Shown: positions 1 through 6,777, numbered from the stretch's first letter. The stretch is 10,603 nucleotides of DNA from Gemmatimonadota bacterium (GCA_023554435.1 JAMJQV010000279.1:1-10603); one strand, 5' to 3'. The notes: generated by a model from the sequence alone, not told the origin. Numbers and translations are program-made.

Positions 1-320
1 GTAACCGTGGGCAAGCCGATCTCGGCCGACACCTGGGCCAGAATTTTGAGTCCCTCCACCCCGAGCCCCTGAAAGCTGTACGGACTGGTGCGCGGTTTGA
101 AGGCGCCGCCTCGTAGCAGACGGCCCCCCGCCGCCGCCACGGCTCGGGCTGCGCTCAGTGTCTGCTCGTACGACTCCACGGCGCATGGTCCGGCGATCAC
201 GACCGGATGGGCTCCGCCGATGGGAACTCCGGCGACCACCACTTCTTTGGTGGTCGCGGGGTCCTCGTACTCCAGCCAGTTGGACCGGGCTATGGTCAGA
301 TCAGATACAACGCCGCTCAT
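1..320 (-). CDS. aroF: DAHP synthase, type I-beta (AroF/AroA(G)-like), N-terminal part
   Basis: 3-Deoxy-D-arabino-heptulosonate-7-phosphate synthase condenses phosphoenolpyruvate with erythrose 4-phosphate, the cytosolic entry step of aromatic amino acid synthesis. Only about the first 106 codons are present; the gene runs off the left edge. Translation of the minus strand shows the family motif GPCAVES near residues 44-50, then a RGGAFKPRTSPYSFQGLG block; KPRTS is typical of DAHP synthases rather than KDO8P synthases. The ATG at 320 is the only sensible start, because an in-frame TGA lies eight codons upstream (342-344). Only about 26 residues precede the barrel's first strand (VVVAGVPIGG). 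There is therefore room for neither the N-terminal ferredoxin-like regulatory domain of the Thermotoga enzyme nor the chorismate mutase domain of the Bacillus enzyme. Family assignment is firm; the symbol is less certain, since naming differs between species. Confidence 0.93.
   Translation of the reverse strand, partial: MSGVVSDLTIARSNWLEYEDPATTKEVVVAGVPIGGAHPVVIAGPCAVESYEQTLSAARAVAAAGGRLLRGGAFKPRTSPYSFQGLGVEGLKILAQVSAEIGLPTV
232..257 (-). other. Perfect 10-bp hairpin inside the start of the DAHP synthase gene
   Basis: The arms at 232-241 (GCGACCACCA) and 248-257 (TGGTGGTCGC) are exact reverse complements with a 6-base loop. On the transcript the hairpin covers roughly codons 22-30, which encode Thr-Thr-Lys-Glu-Val-Val-Val. 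No T run follows, so it is not a standard intrinsic terminator. It could affect translation or RNA stability, or it may just reflect biased codons. The structure is seen directly; any function is inference. Confidence 0.5.
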
Positions 321-329
321 ACCAGGCTT

Positions 330-343
330 CAGTTTCCAGTTTC
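330..343. repeat. Tandem 7-base repeat CAGTTTC x2 just upstream of the DAHP synthase start
   Basis: CAGTTTC occurs at 330-336 and again at 337-343, followed by a further CAGT (343-346). It sits 10-26 bases upstream of the DAHP synthase ATG, in the 71-base spacer between that gene and the lipoprotein gene. It could be a protein-binding site or chance. No convincing -35/-10 pair was recognised in the spacer. Confidence 0.4.
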
Positions 344-391
344 AGTGGACCGCACGTAGTCTGGAAACATACACCGGGAAGATCCGTTGTT

Positions 392-1036
392 CTAGGACGC
401 GGCCTTTTGGATCGCTTCCGCGATCTGCCCGCTCAGAGCAGCAACGGTTCGGCTCTGGGCCCGGACCGACTCCCGGATCGAGGACGGTTCCGCATCTTCC
501 TCGGCCGTGAAACCGTCCGAAGTGATGACCTCCCCCTCGGCATCCCTCAACTCCCAGCGAACCACGAGGTGCGCTGCTCCCTGCTGATCACGTTCGAACC
601 GAACAACGTCGACCATTACCGCGTAGTCGGGCTTTTCCGTAGCATACCACGGGTGGAGAATTACGTCGTCCGTGCCGAGCATGACCCCGAGATTGACGCC
701 AAGCGTGTAGTGGAACGCCTCCTCCAGGGGCTCGCCCCACCGCTCCGTCTCCATATACTTGAGCTCGTTGCTGGCCAGGCGCGTCACCATCCGGCTGCGC
801 TTCAGATAGCTGGGGAACGAAACGGGCCGAACCCCTACCCGAAGGTGGATGGCAGATCCCGCTCCCCCTTCCGCGGGCAAGCCCCCTGCTTCGAGCAAGC
901 CCGGTTCGTCCATCAGGCTCGACAGCACATAGTAGCGGGTCGGGTCCTCCTTCGGATTCAGCGAACAGGCGGCCAGGAGCGCGGACGAGGCGACCAGCGC
1001 TGCCACCGCGACACGGGACCCGCGTTTCGGATTCAT
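392..1036 (-). CDS. ABC transport auxiliary lipoprotein (PqiC/YmbA-like)
   Basis: A 214-residue lipoprotein of the family that partners MCE proteins, as PqiC does PqiB. The N-terminus has a basic start (NPKRGSR), a hydrophobic stretch (about 9-23) and the lipobox L21-A22-A23-C24. Ser follows the cysteine, which by the E. coli sorting rule points to the outer membrane. Right after comes TRYYVLSSL, the usual opening strand of this family, and the C-terminus ends in an amphipathic helix (RTVAALSGQIAEAI), also usual. The likely role is to anchor the MCE tunnel to the outer membrane or receive lipid there. Its ATG shares one base with the TGA of the MCE gene (TGATG), and a GGAGGG Shine-Dalgarno lies 6 bases upstream, so the two are translationally coupled. 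It is the last gene of the operon. The family call is confident; the exact lipid carried is unknown. Confidence 0.85.
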   Translation of the reverse strand: MNPKRGSRVAVAALVASSALLAACSLNPKEDPTRYYVLSSLMDEPGLLEAGGLPAEGGAGSAIHLRVGVRPVSFPSYLKRSRMVTRLASNELKYMETERWGEPLEEAFHYTLGVNLGVMLGTDDVILHPWYATEKPDYAVMVDVVRFERDQQGAAHLVVRWELRDAEGEVITSDGFTAEEDAEPSSIRESVRAQSRTVAALSGQIAEAIQKAAS

Positions 1037-2022
1037 CAGTTACCCTCCACGTCCTTGCCGCGCAGCAATGCGCTCGGGTTCTGCTGCAGGTAGTCGGCCA
1101 GCTCCGCCATCGCTGCGGCCGCAATGCTGATCTCGTACAGCGACTTCTCGAGGTTCGTCAGCAGCGGCGAGCCGGGTTCGACGACCGCCCGCAGATTGGC
1201 TAGCATCGCGTCCAGCTCCTCCGCGGCAGCTTCTACTTCCGCCGAGCTCGCGTCGATCCTTGGCCTGAGCATCACCATCGTGGTATCCGCAGCAGCGGCC
1301 AGAGTCTGGATCGACCGCATGGTCTCGCGGACTTCCGCGAGTGTGCCGGGAATGTCTGCCAGCGCCTCACGGGTTTCGGTGCTGGATGCGAGGCTCCCGA
1401 TGTCGCTCGCCGCCTCCGTGATCGCCGCGACCAGTCCCTCGATATCCAGGTTCGTGAGCTTGGACATCAGGTTCTGGACATCGCGCTCCAACCACTCGAG
1501 ACCCGTCTCTTTCGTCGGGATCTCAAAGGCCTCTACGTTCGGGTCGTTCACGACGTTAATGGGCGATTCCCGATCCACGCTGAGCTGAATGTACTTTCGG
1601 CCCGTAAGGATGCTCTCGACGGCCATGGTGGCCCGCAGGCCACCCTCGATCAGGAGCTGCGCGACCACCGGGTCGCCCACATCGGCTACGGAGCCTTCCT
1701 TGCGGAGCTGGTCCCGGTCGAGCTCGTAGAACACGGGAATCCTCAGGTTCTCTTCCCAGTTCTCGAACTCCTCCGCGGTGTCCAGCATGCCGTCTTCGGC
1801 GGCCCTCAGACGGACAGCGGTCACCTGCCCAATGGTGACGCCCATGAACTTCACGGGCGCTCCCGGATTCAGGCCGTTCACCGACCCCTCGAACCAGGAA
1901 ATGTACTCGACGGTGTCCTTGAACAGCTTCCCGCTGCCCAGCACGATGACCGCCGCCACGACCAGGACCACACCCCCCATGATGAAGCCTCCCACCATGG
2001 CGGGACTTGCGCGTTTACTCAT
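1036..2022 (-). CDS. MlaD/PqiB-type MCE domain lipid transport protein
   Basis: A 328-residue, single-MCE-domain periplasmic protein with one N-terminal membrane anchor (about residues 9-30). The MCE domain follows from about residue 36; the core signature GAPVKFMGVTIGQV (54-67) is plain. After about residue 150 the chain becomes Ala/Glu-rich and helical, as in MCE proteins that form a central channel. It ends ELADYLQQNPSALLRGK, a C-terminal pattern I associate with MCE proteins paired with PqiC-type lipoproteins. The start at ATG 2022 is preferred over an in-frame start at 2052: it gives the normal MSKRASPAMVGGF anchor and has AGAGGAAGAG just upstream. From this start the gene overlaps the ATPase gene by 8 bases. 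It should bind the MlaE-type permease in the inner membrane and pass lipid towards the lipoprotein. Direction of transport and substrate cannot be read from the sequence. Confidence 0.9.
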   Translation of the reverse strand: MSKRASPAMVGGFIMGGVVLVVAAVIVLGSGKLFKDTVEYISWFEGSVNGLNPGAPVKFMGVTIGQVTAVRLRAAEDGMLDTAEEFENWEENLRIPVFYELDRDQLRKEGSVADVGDPVVAQLLIEGGLRATMAVESILTGRKYIQLSVDRESPINVVNDPNVEAFEIPTKETGLEWLERDVQNLMSKLTNLDIEGLVAAITEAASDIGSLASSTETREALADIPGTLAEVRETMRSIQTLAAAADTTMVMLRPRIDASSAEVEAAAEELDAMLANLRAVVEPGSPLLTNLEKSLYEISIAAAAMAELADYLQQNPSALLRGKDVEGN

Positions 2023-2800
2023 GCTCTTCCTCTCCCCGGCGCAGGAAAGCACGCACCGCGGGGTCCTGTGAGTGATCCCGGAGGTCGATTGGAGGCCCTA
2101 TGGCCGTCGCTGTCCGGGTAACGGTATCCAGGAATATGGCTTTCGAAGCGATGGCGAAGATGCTCGCCAATTCGTGCGTCACCACGACGAAGGTCGTGCC
2201 AAGGCTCTCTCTCAACTCCAGAATCAGGTCGTCCAACAGGCGCGAGCTGATCGGATCGAGACCGGCCGATGGCTCATCGACGAACAGGATCTCCGGGTCC
2301 AGTGCCATGGCCCGGGCCAGGCCAGCCCGCTTTCTCATGCCGCCGCTGATCTCTGAAGGATAGTAGTCCTCGAACCCTCGCAGGCCGACCAGGGCCAGCT
2401 TGAGAGAGGCCACGTCCCTGATCTCGGCAGCTCCGAGTCCCGTGTATTCCTCGAGCGGGAGGGCGATGTTCTCGGCCAGGGTCATCGAGCTCCAGAGCGC
2501 TCCTCCCTGGAAGAGCACCCCAAACCTCCTCAGGTAGGACTCTCTCACCTCCCGGGACGCCGACGTGAAGCTCTCTCCGCCATAGAAGATCTCGCCGGTC
2601 GCTGGCTCGATCATTCCCAGCAGGTGTCGCATCAGGGTGCTCTTTCCGCACCCGCTGCCGCCCATGATCACGAATACTTCGCCCGGCGACACGTCGAAGC
2701 TGAGGTCGCGCATCACGACGAAATCACCGTAGGCCATGGTGAGGTTTCTCACCGAGATCTGGTCGGTCGGCGGAGCCGAGGCGGCGGTCGTCTCGGTCAT
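2015..2800 (-). CDS. mlaF: ABC transporter ATP-binding protein, MlaF/Ttg2A type
   Basis: A 261-residue cytoplasmic ATPase that powers the MlaE-type permease. All nucleotide-binding motifs are intact: Walker A GGSGCGKST (47-55), Q-loop Gln98 in LFQGGALWSSMT, signature SGGMRKRAG (152-160), Walker B ILFVDE (171-176), D-loop SAGLD (178-182) and switch His209 (VVTHEL). The GGALWSSMT stretch after the Q-loop and the SGGM(R/K)KRA signature are typical of the MlaF group rather than of nutrient importers. Its ATG lies 4 bases after the permease stop, and its tail overlaps the MCE gene by 8 bases. Length is normal for the family (about 260-270). No strong Shine-Dalgarno precedes its ATG, so translation probably depends on coupling from the permease gene. 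Confidence 0.93.
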   Translation of the reverse strand: MTETTAASAPPTDQISVRNLTMAYGDFVVMRDLSFDVSPGEVFVIMGGSGCGKSTLMRHLLGMIEPATGEIFYGGESFTSASREVRESYLRRFGVLFQGGALWSSMTLAENIALPLEEYTGLGAAEIRDVASLKLALVGLRGFEDYYPSEISGGMRKRAGLARAMALDPEILFVDEPSAGLDPISSRLLDDLILELRESLGTTFVVVTHELASIFAIASKAIFLDTVTRTATAIGPPIDLRDHSQDPAVRAFLRRGEEEHE

Positions 2801-2804
2801 CGCG

Positions 2805-3965
2805 TCAGATCCCGAACACGTATGAAATGACCTGCGCCACGCCGCACGCGACGATGATGGCCACGACCCCGTTTACCACGGCTCGCGTCGCCGCATCACC
2901 CACCGCGGAGGCGCTGTTCCCCGCGGCCATTCCCTGCTTGCAGCCGGCGAGCGCGACCAACAGGCCGTATATGGTCCCCTTGATCACGCCGGGGAAGAAG
3001 TGGGTCATGTTCACGGCGTTGATGGTCTGCTGGATGTACGCCCGCGGCGTCAGATCGAGGATTCCCACTCCCACCACGTATCCGCCCAGGATTCCCATCA
3101 GGTCCGCGTACACCGTGAGCAGCGGCATCATGAGGACCAGAGCGACGACGCGCGGCACGACCAGGAACTCCATGGGGGAGATGCCGGTCGTTCGGAGGGC
3201 ATCGATCTCTTCGGTGACCCTCATGGTGCCGATCTGCGCGGCGTATGCCGCCCCGCTTCGCCCCGCCACGATAATGGCCGTCATGAACGCGGCCATGTCC
3301 CGCACCATTCCGACGCCCACCAGGTCCGCGACGTAGATGGCCGCTCCGAACTGCTGCAGCTGCACGGCCCCCACGAAGGCGAGGATCAATCCGAACAGGA
3401 GGCTCACCAGGGAGGCGATTCCCAGCGCATCGGCGCCGGCCTGCTGGATGAGGAGGCGCAGATCGGATTTCCTGTATCGCGCCTTGCCACGCAGGAAGGC
3501 CCCGAATGCTCGCGCCACCTCTCCCAGAAACTCGAGTTCGCCGACCGCCCCGTCGTAGATCTTCAGGCCCACACCGCCGACGCGAGCCAGCGGAGACCCC
3601 TTCGGTTCCTCGGTCCGCGTCCCGCGCTCCGGTACCGCGCGAGCCAACTCGACGAGCCGCCGCACGCCGTCGGGAAGCCCTGCGTGATCCACCGGGATGC
3701 TTCGCTCATCAGCGGCGTCCTCGACTCCCATGAGGAAGGTCAAGACACTGCTGTCCCAGCCCTCGATGCCCTGCGAATCGAACTCGATGCCCGTTGGGGC
3801 GGGAGGGCTCTCGAGGGCCGCTTCGACCGCCGTGGTACCCGGGAGGTGCGCAGAGATCTGCCAGGTACCCGCCAGCCCGACGACGAGCTGATCGCCGTCT
3901 CGTTGCAGCGAGACCTTCGCGATATCCTGTGCCTGGGCCGCGCCGGCGCCTCGCCCGGAGGACAT
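2805..3965 (-). CDS. mlaE: MlaE-type ABC permease with N-terminal STAS domain
   Basis: A 386-residue fusion. Residues about 15-115 look like a STAS domain (VSLQRDGDQLVVGLAGTW, then IEFDSQGIEGWDSSVLTFLMG), the module that MlaB supplies as a separate protein in E. coli. Residues about 140-386 are an MlaE permease with about five membrane segments. The conserved coupling region GRSGAAYAAQIGTM (235-248) followed by EEIDALRTTGISP is intact. The fused STAS domain would sit on the cytoplasmic ATPase side and may regulate assembly, as MlaB does. The ATG shares one base with the TGA of the upstream AI-2E-family gene (TGATG), and GGAG lies 6 bases upstream of it. No separate mlaB or mlaC is present in the window. 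MlaE family assignment is very secure; the STAS call rests on position and pattern. Confidence 0.92.
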   Translation of the reverse strand: MSSGRGAGAAQAQDIAKVSLQRDGDQLVVGLAGTWQISAHLPGTTAVEAALESPPAPTGIEFDSQGIEGWDSSVLTFLMGVEDAADERSIPVDHAGLPDGVRRLVELARAVPERGTRTEEPKGSPLARVGGVGLKIYDGAVGELEFLGEVARAFGAFLRGKARYRKSDLRLLIQQAGADALGIASLVSLLFGLILAFVGAVQLQQFGAAIYVADLVGVGMVRDMAAFMTAIIVAGRSGAAYAAQIGTMRVTEEIDALRTTGISPMEFLVVPRVVALVLMMPLLTVYADLMGILGGYVVGVGILDLTPRAYIQQTINAVNMTHFFPGVIKGTIYGLLVALAGCKQGMAAGNSASAVGDAATRAVVNGVVAIIVACGVAQVISYVFGI

Positions 3966-5194
3966 CAGTCGCTCGCTCCGGAAGGGCTCTCGGGTGGCTC
4001 GCCGGATTCCGGCTCGTCCTTCTCGAAAGGCGCCGGAGCGGGATCGCGGTCCTTGCGGAACGGCCTCGAATCAGCCCCCGGCGGCACGATGACGGACATG
4101 TGAGCCACCGTATCTGTGACCGGCATCTCCACACGGGGAAGGTATTCCGAGAAGGTCTCTCCGTAGATCTCCCACACGGTAACCCACAGGGCAGCCACGA
4201 TCGGTCCGATGATGATACCGGCGGCACCGAACGCCAGCAGGCCGCCCAGCGTGCTGAGGAGCACCAGCAGATCCGACATCTGCGTGTCCCGGCCCACGAG
4301 CCACGGACGGAGGACGTTGTCCACCATTCCGACGACCAGGGCGCAGTACAGGCCCAGCCCGAGCGCTTTCCCGCCTGCTCCGACCGCGAACAGGTAAATC
4401 ACCGCCGGTACCCAGATGAGCGCGGTCCCCACACCCGGAATGATCGAAAGAATCATCATCACGACCGACCAGAACGCCCACCCCTTGATCCCCACGATCC
4501 AGAACGCCAGTCCGGCAAGACCTCCCTGCACGACTCCGATCACCAGGGTGCCTTTGATCGTCGCCCGGGCGACCGAGACGAACCTGGCCACCAGGCGGTT
4601 TTCCGCCGCCGGCTCCAGGGGGATGTAGTACAGGATTCGGGCCAGGTACTGCTTCCCGTGCAGCAGAAAGAAGAACATGGCGTAGAGCATCACGAACAGA
4701 TGGAAGAAGAACGCAGCCGTACCCCGACTGGCCGCCGCGACCAGGGTCACGAGGAGCGTGCCGAGTCTTCCTGCGAACTCCGCCGCCTTGGTCGAAATCA
4801 GCTCCTGGTAGGGCTGAATCGTCTCCCAGAAAGGCAGGCGCTGCATCAACCTGTCCAGTTCGTGCGGCTGCGACATCTCCCGCTCCACCCACGGACTGAC
4901 CGAGGAAGTGACCTCGATGGCCTGGGACACCACCACGCCCAGGAAGGCTGAAAGCGGGACGATCAGGACGACCACGAAGAGCGTGACGGTCAGGGCCGAA
5001 GCAGCAGCTTTCCGACCCCCGAGGCGGCGGACGAGGCGCTGGTAGGTCCCGTGCATCATCCCGCTGAATACCGCGGCCAGGAAGACCGTGATGATGAACG
5101 CGGACACCATGTGGTAGAAGACGAGAGTGATGACAAGAGCGAGACCGATGAGGAATACACCCTCCATCCTCTTCCTCTCCATCAACTCTGCCAT
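3965..5194 (-). CDS. AI-2E/PerM family membrane protein (UPF0118)
   Basis: A 409-residue polytopic protein of the AI-2E/TqsA/PerM family. Two hydrophobic hairpins open the protein. A soluble, mostly helical stretch follows (SSVSPWVEREMSQPHELDRLMQRLPFW onward), as in the family. The C-terminal half carries the typical WSVVMMILSIIPGVGTALIWVPA, NVLRPWLVGRDTQMSDLLVLLSTLGG and GIIIGPIVAALW segments. The last 55 or so residues are a charged, Pro-rich, probably disordered cytoplasmic tail. Named members export autoinducer-2 or act as Na+/H+ antiporters; many have unknown substrates. Here it is the first gene of the Mla-type operon. The ATG at 5194 has GGAG seven bases upstream; a TTG at 5197 and ATGs at 5182 and 5167 are possible. 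The 5167 ATG also has a good purine-rich site. The link with lipid transport is inference from gene order and overlap. Confidence 0.88.
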   Translation of the reverse strand: MAELMERKRMEGVFLIGLALVITLVFYHMVSAFIITVFLAAVFSGMMHGTYQRLVRRLGGRKAAASALTVTLFVVVLIVPLSAFLGVVVSQAIEVTSSVSPWVEREMSQPHELDRLMQRLPFWETIQPYQELISTKAAEFAGRLGTLLVTLVAAASRGTAAFFFHLFVMLYAMFFFLLHGKQYLARILYYIPLEPAAENRLVARFVSVARATIKGTLVIGVVQGGLAGLAFWIVGIKGWAFWSVVMMILSIIPGVGTALIWVPAVIYLFAVGAGGKALGLGLYCALVVGMVDNVLRPWLVGRDTQMSDLLVLLSTLGGLLAFGAAGIIIGPIVAALWVTVWEIYGETFSEYLPRVEMPVTDTVAHMSVIVPPGADSRPFRKDRDPAPAPFEKDEPESGEPPESPSGASD

Positions 5195-5310
5195 CAACGC
5201 GCTCCGAGTGCCTGGTAGACCGAGAAGTATCTGGGCAAGGTTCCCTTTTTGGCGGGCATTCGCAATCCCGGCGATCGCTTTTCTTTCTCATGCGGCTGCC
5301 TTATCGTCCC

Positions 5311-5326
5311 CGACCGGCGACCGGTC
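5311..5326. promoter_or_regulatory. Tandem CGACCGG repeat forming a 6-bp dyad, possible operator
   Basis: CGACCGG is repeated exactly head to tail at 5311-5317 and 5318-5324. Because the second copy is followed by TC, the segment 5312-5326 is also a dyad, GACCGG-CGA-CCGGTC. It lies in the middle of the divergent spacer, about 66 bases before the NSS start and about 117 bases from the AI-2E-family start. That placement suits a regulator binding site for one or both operons. The pattern is seen directly; the operator role is a guess. Confidence 0.35.
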
Positions 5327-5376
5327 CGCAGGAGACACCGGCGCCTATTCCGAGGCAGCGTGCATTCTCGAAACAC

Positions 5377-5383
5377 GGAGGAG
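5377..5383 (+). promoter_or_regulatory. Strong Shine-Dalgarno deciding the NSS start
   Basis: GGAGGAG with an 8-base spacer precedes the ATG at 5392. This is the reason for choosing that ATG over the one at 5290, which has no such site. Confidence 0.75.
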
Positions 5384-5391
5384 TCCGGCCC

Positions 5392-6768
5392 ATGGATCTG
5401 AGCACCGGACGGCCGCGGGACACCTGGGGGTCAAAGGCCGCATTTGTTCTCGCCGCAGCGGGGAGTGCGGTCGGCCTCGGTAACATCTGGGGATTCCCCA
5501 CGGTGGCGGGGCAGAATGGCGGCGCGGCCTTCCTGCTGATCTACCTGGCAGCGGTGGCGCTGATTGGCGCGCCGGTGATGCTGGCCGAACTGATCGTGGG
5601 TCGGCGAACTCAGAGGAATCCAGTCGGGGCCTTCAAGGACCTGGCGCCGGGCAGCGTGTGGGTCGTGGTGGGAGGCCTGGGCGTCTTCACCGGCATCATC
5701 ATCCTCAGTTTCTACTCGGTGATCGCAGGCTGGACCCTTTCGTACATCTTCAAGACCATTACCGGCACCTTCGTGGCCGGCGTGGACACCGAGGCCATCT
5801 ACAACGAGTTGGCCGGAAGCGCGGTGCCCGCCATCTCCTGGCACCTGCTGTTCATCATGATCACGATCTACGTGGTCCTCGGTGGAGTCCGCGACGGAAT
5901 CGAACGGTGGACGAAGGTCCTCATGCCCGTGCTGTTCGCGCTCCTCGTGCTGCTGGCCATCCGGGCGGTCACGCTGTCCGGGGCCGAGGCCGGCCTCGCC
6001 TTCTACCTGAAGCCCGACTTCAGCAAGGTCACGGGAGCCGTGATACTCTCCGCCATCGGTCAGGCCTTCTTCAGCCTGAGCCTCGGCATGGGCGCCATGA
6101 TCACCTATGGCTCGTACGTATCGAAGCGGGATGACCTGGTATCCTCGGCGGCCTGGGTGACGTTCGCCGACACGACGATCGCCATTCTTGCGGGCCTGAT
6201 CATCTTCCCCACCCTGTTCCATGCGGGCCTCGAGCCCGGCGCGGGTGGACCGGGAATGGTGTTCGTCGTCCTGACGTCCCTTCTGTCGTCGATCCCGCCC
6301 GCTCCCTATGGGGGCGTGATCTTCGGCACCGGGTTCTTCATGCTGCTGGGGATCGCGGCGCTGACGTCCAGTGTGTCGCTGCTGGAGGTCGTGACGTCAT
6401 GGGCGGTGGACGAGCGGGGCATGTCGCGCCGTAAGGCCGCCATCAGCCTCGGCGCCGTGGCTTTCCTGATCGGAGTCCCGAGCGCCCTGGCGAACGGCGC
6501 GGTATCCTGGCTCACCAACCTGCCCGGCATCGGCATGGACTTCCTGAGCTTCCTGTTCATGCTGTTCGGCCAGTACTCGCTGGTGATCGGCGCACTGTTG
6601 ATCAGCCTGTTCGTGGGCTGGGTCTGGGGAGTGAAGGCAGCGGGCGAAGAGGTCCGGGAGAACGACGGCGAGTTCCCGCTGGGCAGGACCTGGGGATTCC
6701 TGATTCGCTTCGTCGCACCAAGCGCTATCGTGGCGATCCTGGTGAAGATGGTGGTCGACCTGGTCTGA
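5392..6768 (+). CDS. Sodium-dependent NSS (SNF) family transporter
   Basis: A 458-residue inner-membrane symporter of the neurotransmitter:sodium symporter family (LeuT fold), with about eleven membrane segments. It probably imports an amino acid or related amine with Na+. TM1 carries GSAVGLGNIWGFP (24-36), with Asn31 matching LeuT Asn27 of the Na1 site. TM6 has FFSLSLGMGAMITYGSY (about 226-242). TM8 has LTSS (324-327), matching the LeuT Na2-site Thr-Ser pair. The position equal to LeuT Arg30, part of the extracellular gate, is Gly34, while an Asp (383, in GMDF) stands near the LeuT Asp404 position. From memory, a bacterial subgroup with GNIWGFPT shares this. The gene stands alone on the plus strand and ends 9 bases from the convergent korB stop. 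The substrate cannot be deduced. Confidence 0.92.
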   Translation: MDLSTGRPRDTWGSKAAFVLAAAGSAVGLGNIWGFPTVAGQNGGAAFLLIYLAAVALIGAPVMLAELIVGRRTQRNPVGAFKDLAPGSVWVVVGGLGVFTGIIILSFYSVIAGWTLSYIFKTITGTFVAGVDTEAIYNELAGSAVPAISWHLLFIMITIYVVLGGVRDGIERWTKVLMPVLFALLVLLAIRAVTLSGAEAGLAFYLKPDFSKVTGAVILSAIGQAFFSLSLGMGAMITYGSYVSKRDDLVSSAAWVTFADTTIAILAGLIIFPTLFHAGLEPGAGGPGMVFVVLTSLLSSIPPAPYGGVIFGTGFFMLLGIAALTSSVSLLEVVTSWAVDERGMSRRKAAISLGAVAFLIGVPSALANGAVSWLTNLPGIGMDFLSFLFMLFGQYSLVIGALLISLFVGWVWGVKAAGEEVRENDGEFPLGRTWGFLIRFVAPSAIVAILVKMVVDLV

Positions 6769-6777
6769 AGGGCCGGG

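Larger units (their letters stand above)
5195..5391. promoter_or_regulatory. Divergent intergenic region between the Mla-type operon and the NSS gene
   Basis: These 197 bases must hold promoters for both the leftward operon and the rightward NSS gene. No hexamer pair close to the sigma-70 consensus was found on either strand, which is common in GC-rich bacteria with other promoter preferences. Recognisable structure is limited to GCGATCGC (5271-5278, a perfect 8-bp palindrome), the repeat/dyad at 5311-5326 and a strong ribosome binding site at 5377-5383. A start for the NSS gene at 5290 would read into this spacer but gives a Pro/Arg-rich leader with no transporter character. Confidence 0.45.

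Noticed and set aside
158..1093. Long plus-strand open frame (311 codons) across the lipoprotein gene
   Set aside because: It is antisense to the lipoprotein and part of the MCE gene. The composition is Arg/Pro/His-rich with no motif, as expected for a shadow frame in GC-rich DNA.
2023..2052. Possible 10-residue N-terminal extension of the MCE protein
   Set aside because: It would deepen the overlap with the ATPase gene to 38 bases and add MLSCAGERKS before the normal anchor; the ATG at 2022 has a better ribosome site.
3000..4951. Long plus-strand open frames (367 and 385 codons) across the MlaE and AI-2E genes
   Set aside because: Both are antisense to genes with clear family motifs. Their translations are Arg/His/Asp-rich with no membrane segments or recognisable domain.
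4071..5291. Minus-strand 406-codon frame in the AI-2E region
   Set aside because: It is in another frame of the same strand as the AI-2E-family gene. The translation is charged and Gly/Arg-rich, unlike any real protein, while the true frame has the expected membrane segments.
5290..5391. Possible 34-residue N-terminal extension of the NSS transporter
   Set aside because: The extension is Pro/Arg-rich with no counterpart in the family, whereas the ATG at 5392 has a strong GGAGGAG site at the right spacing.
5431..6222. Minus-strand 263-codon frame opposite the NSS gene
   Set aside because: It is antisense to the NSS coding region; the Asp/Gly/His-rich translation is an artefact of the codon pattern.
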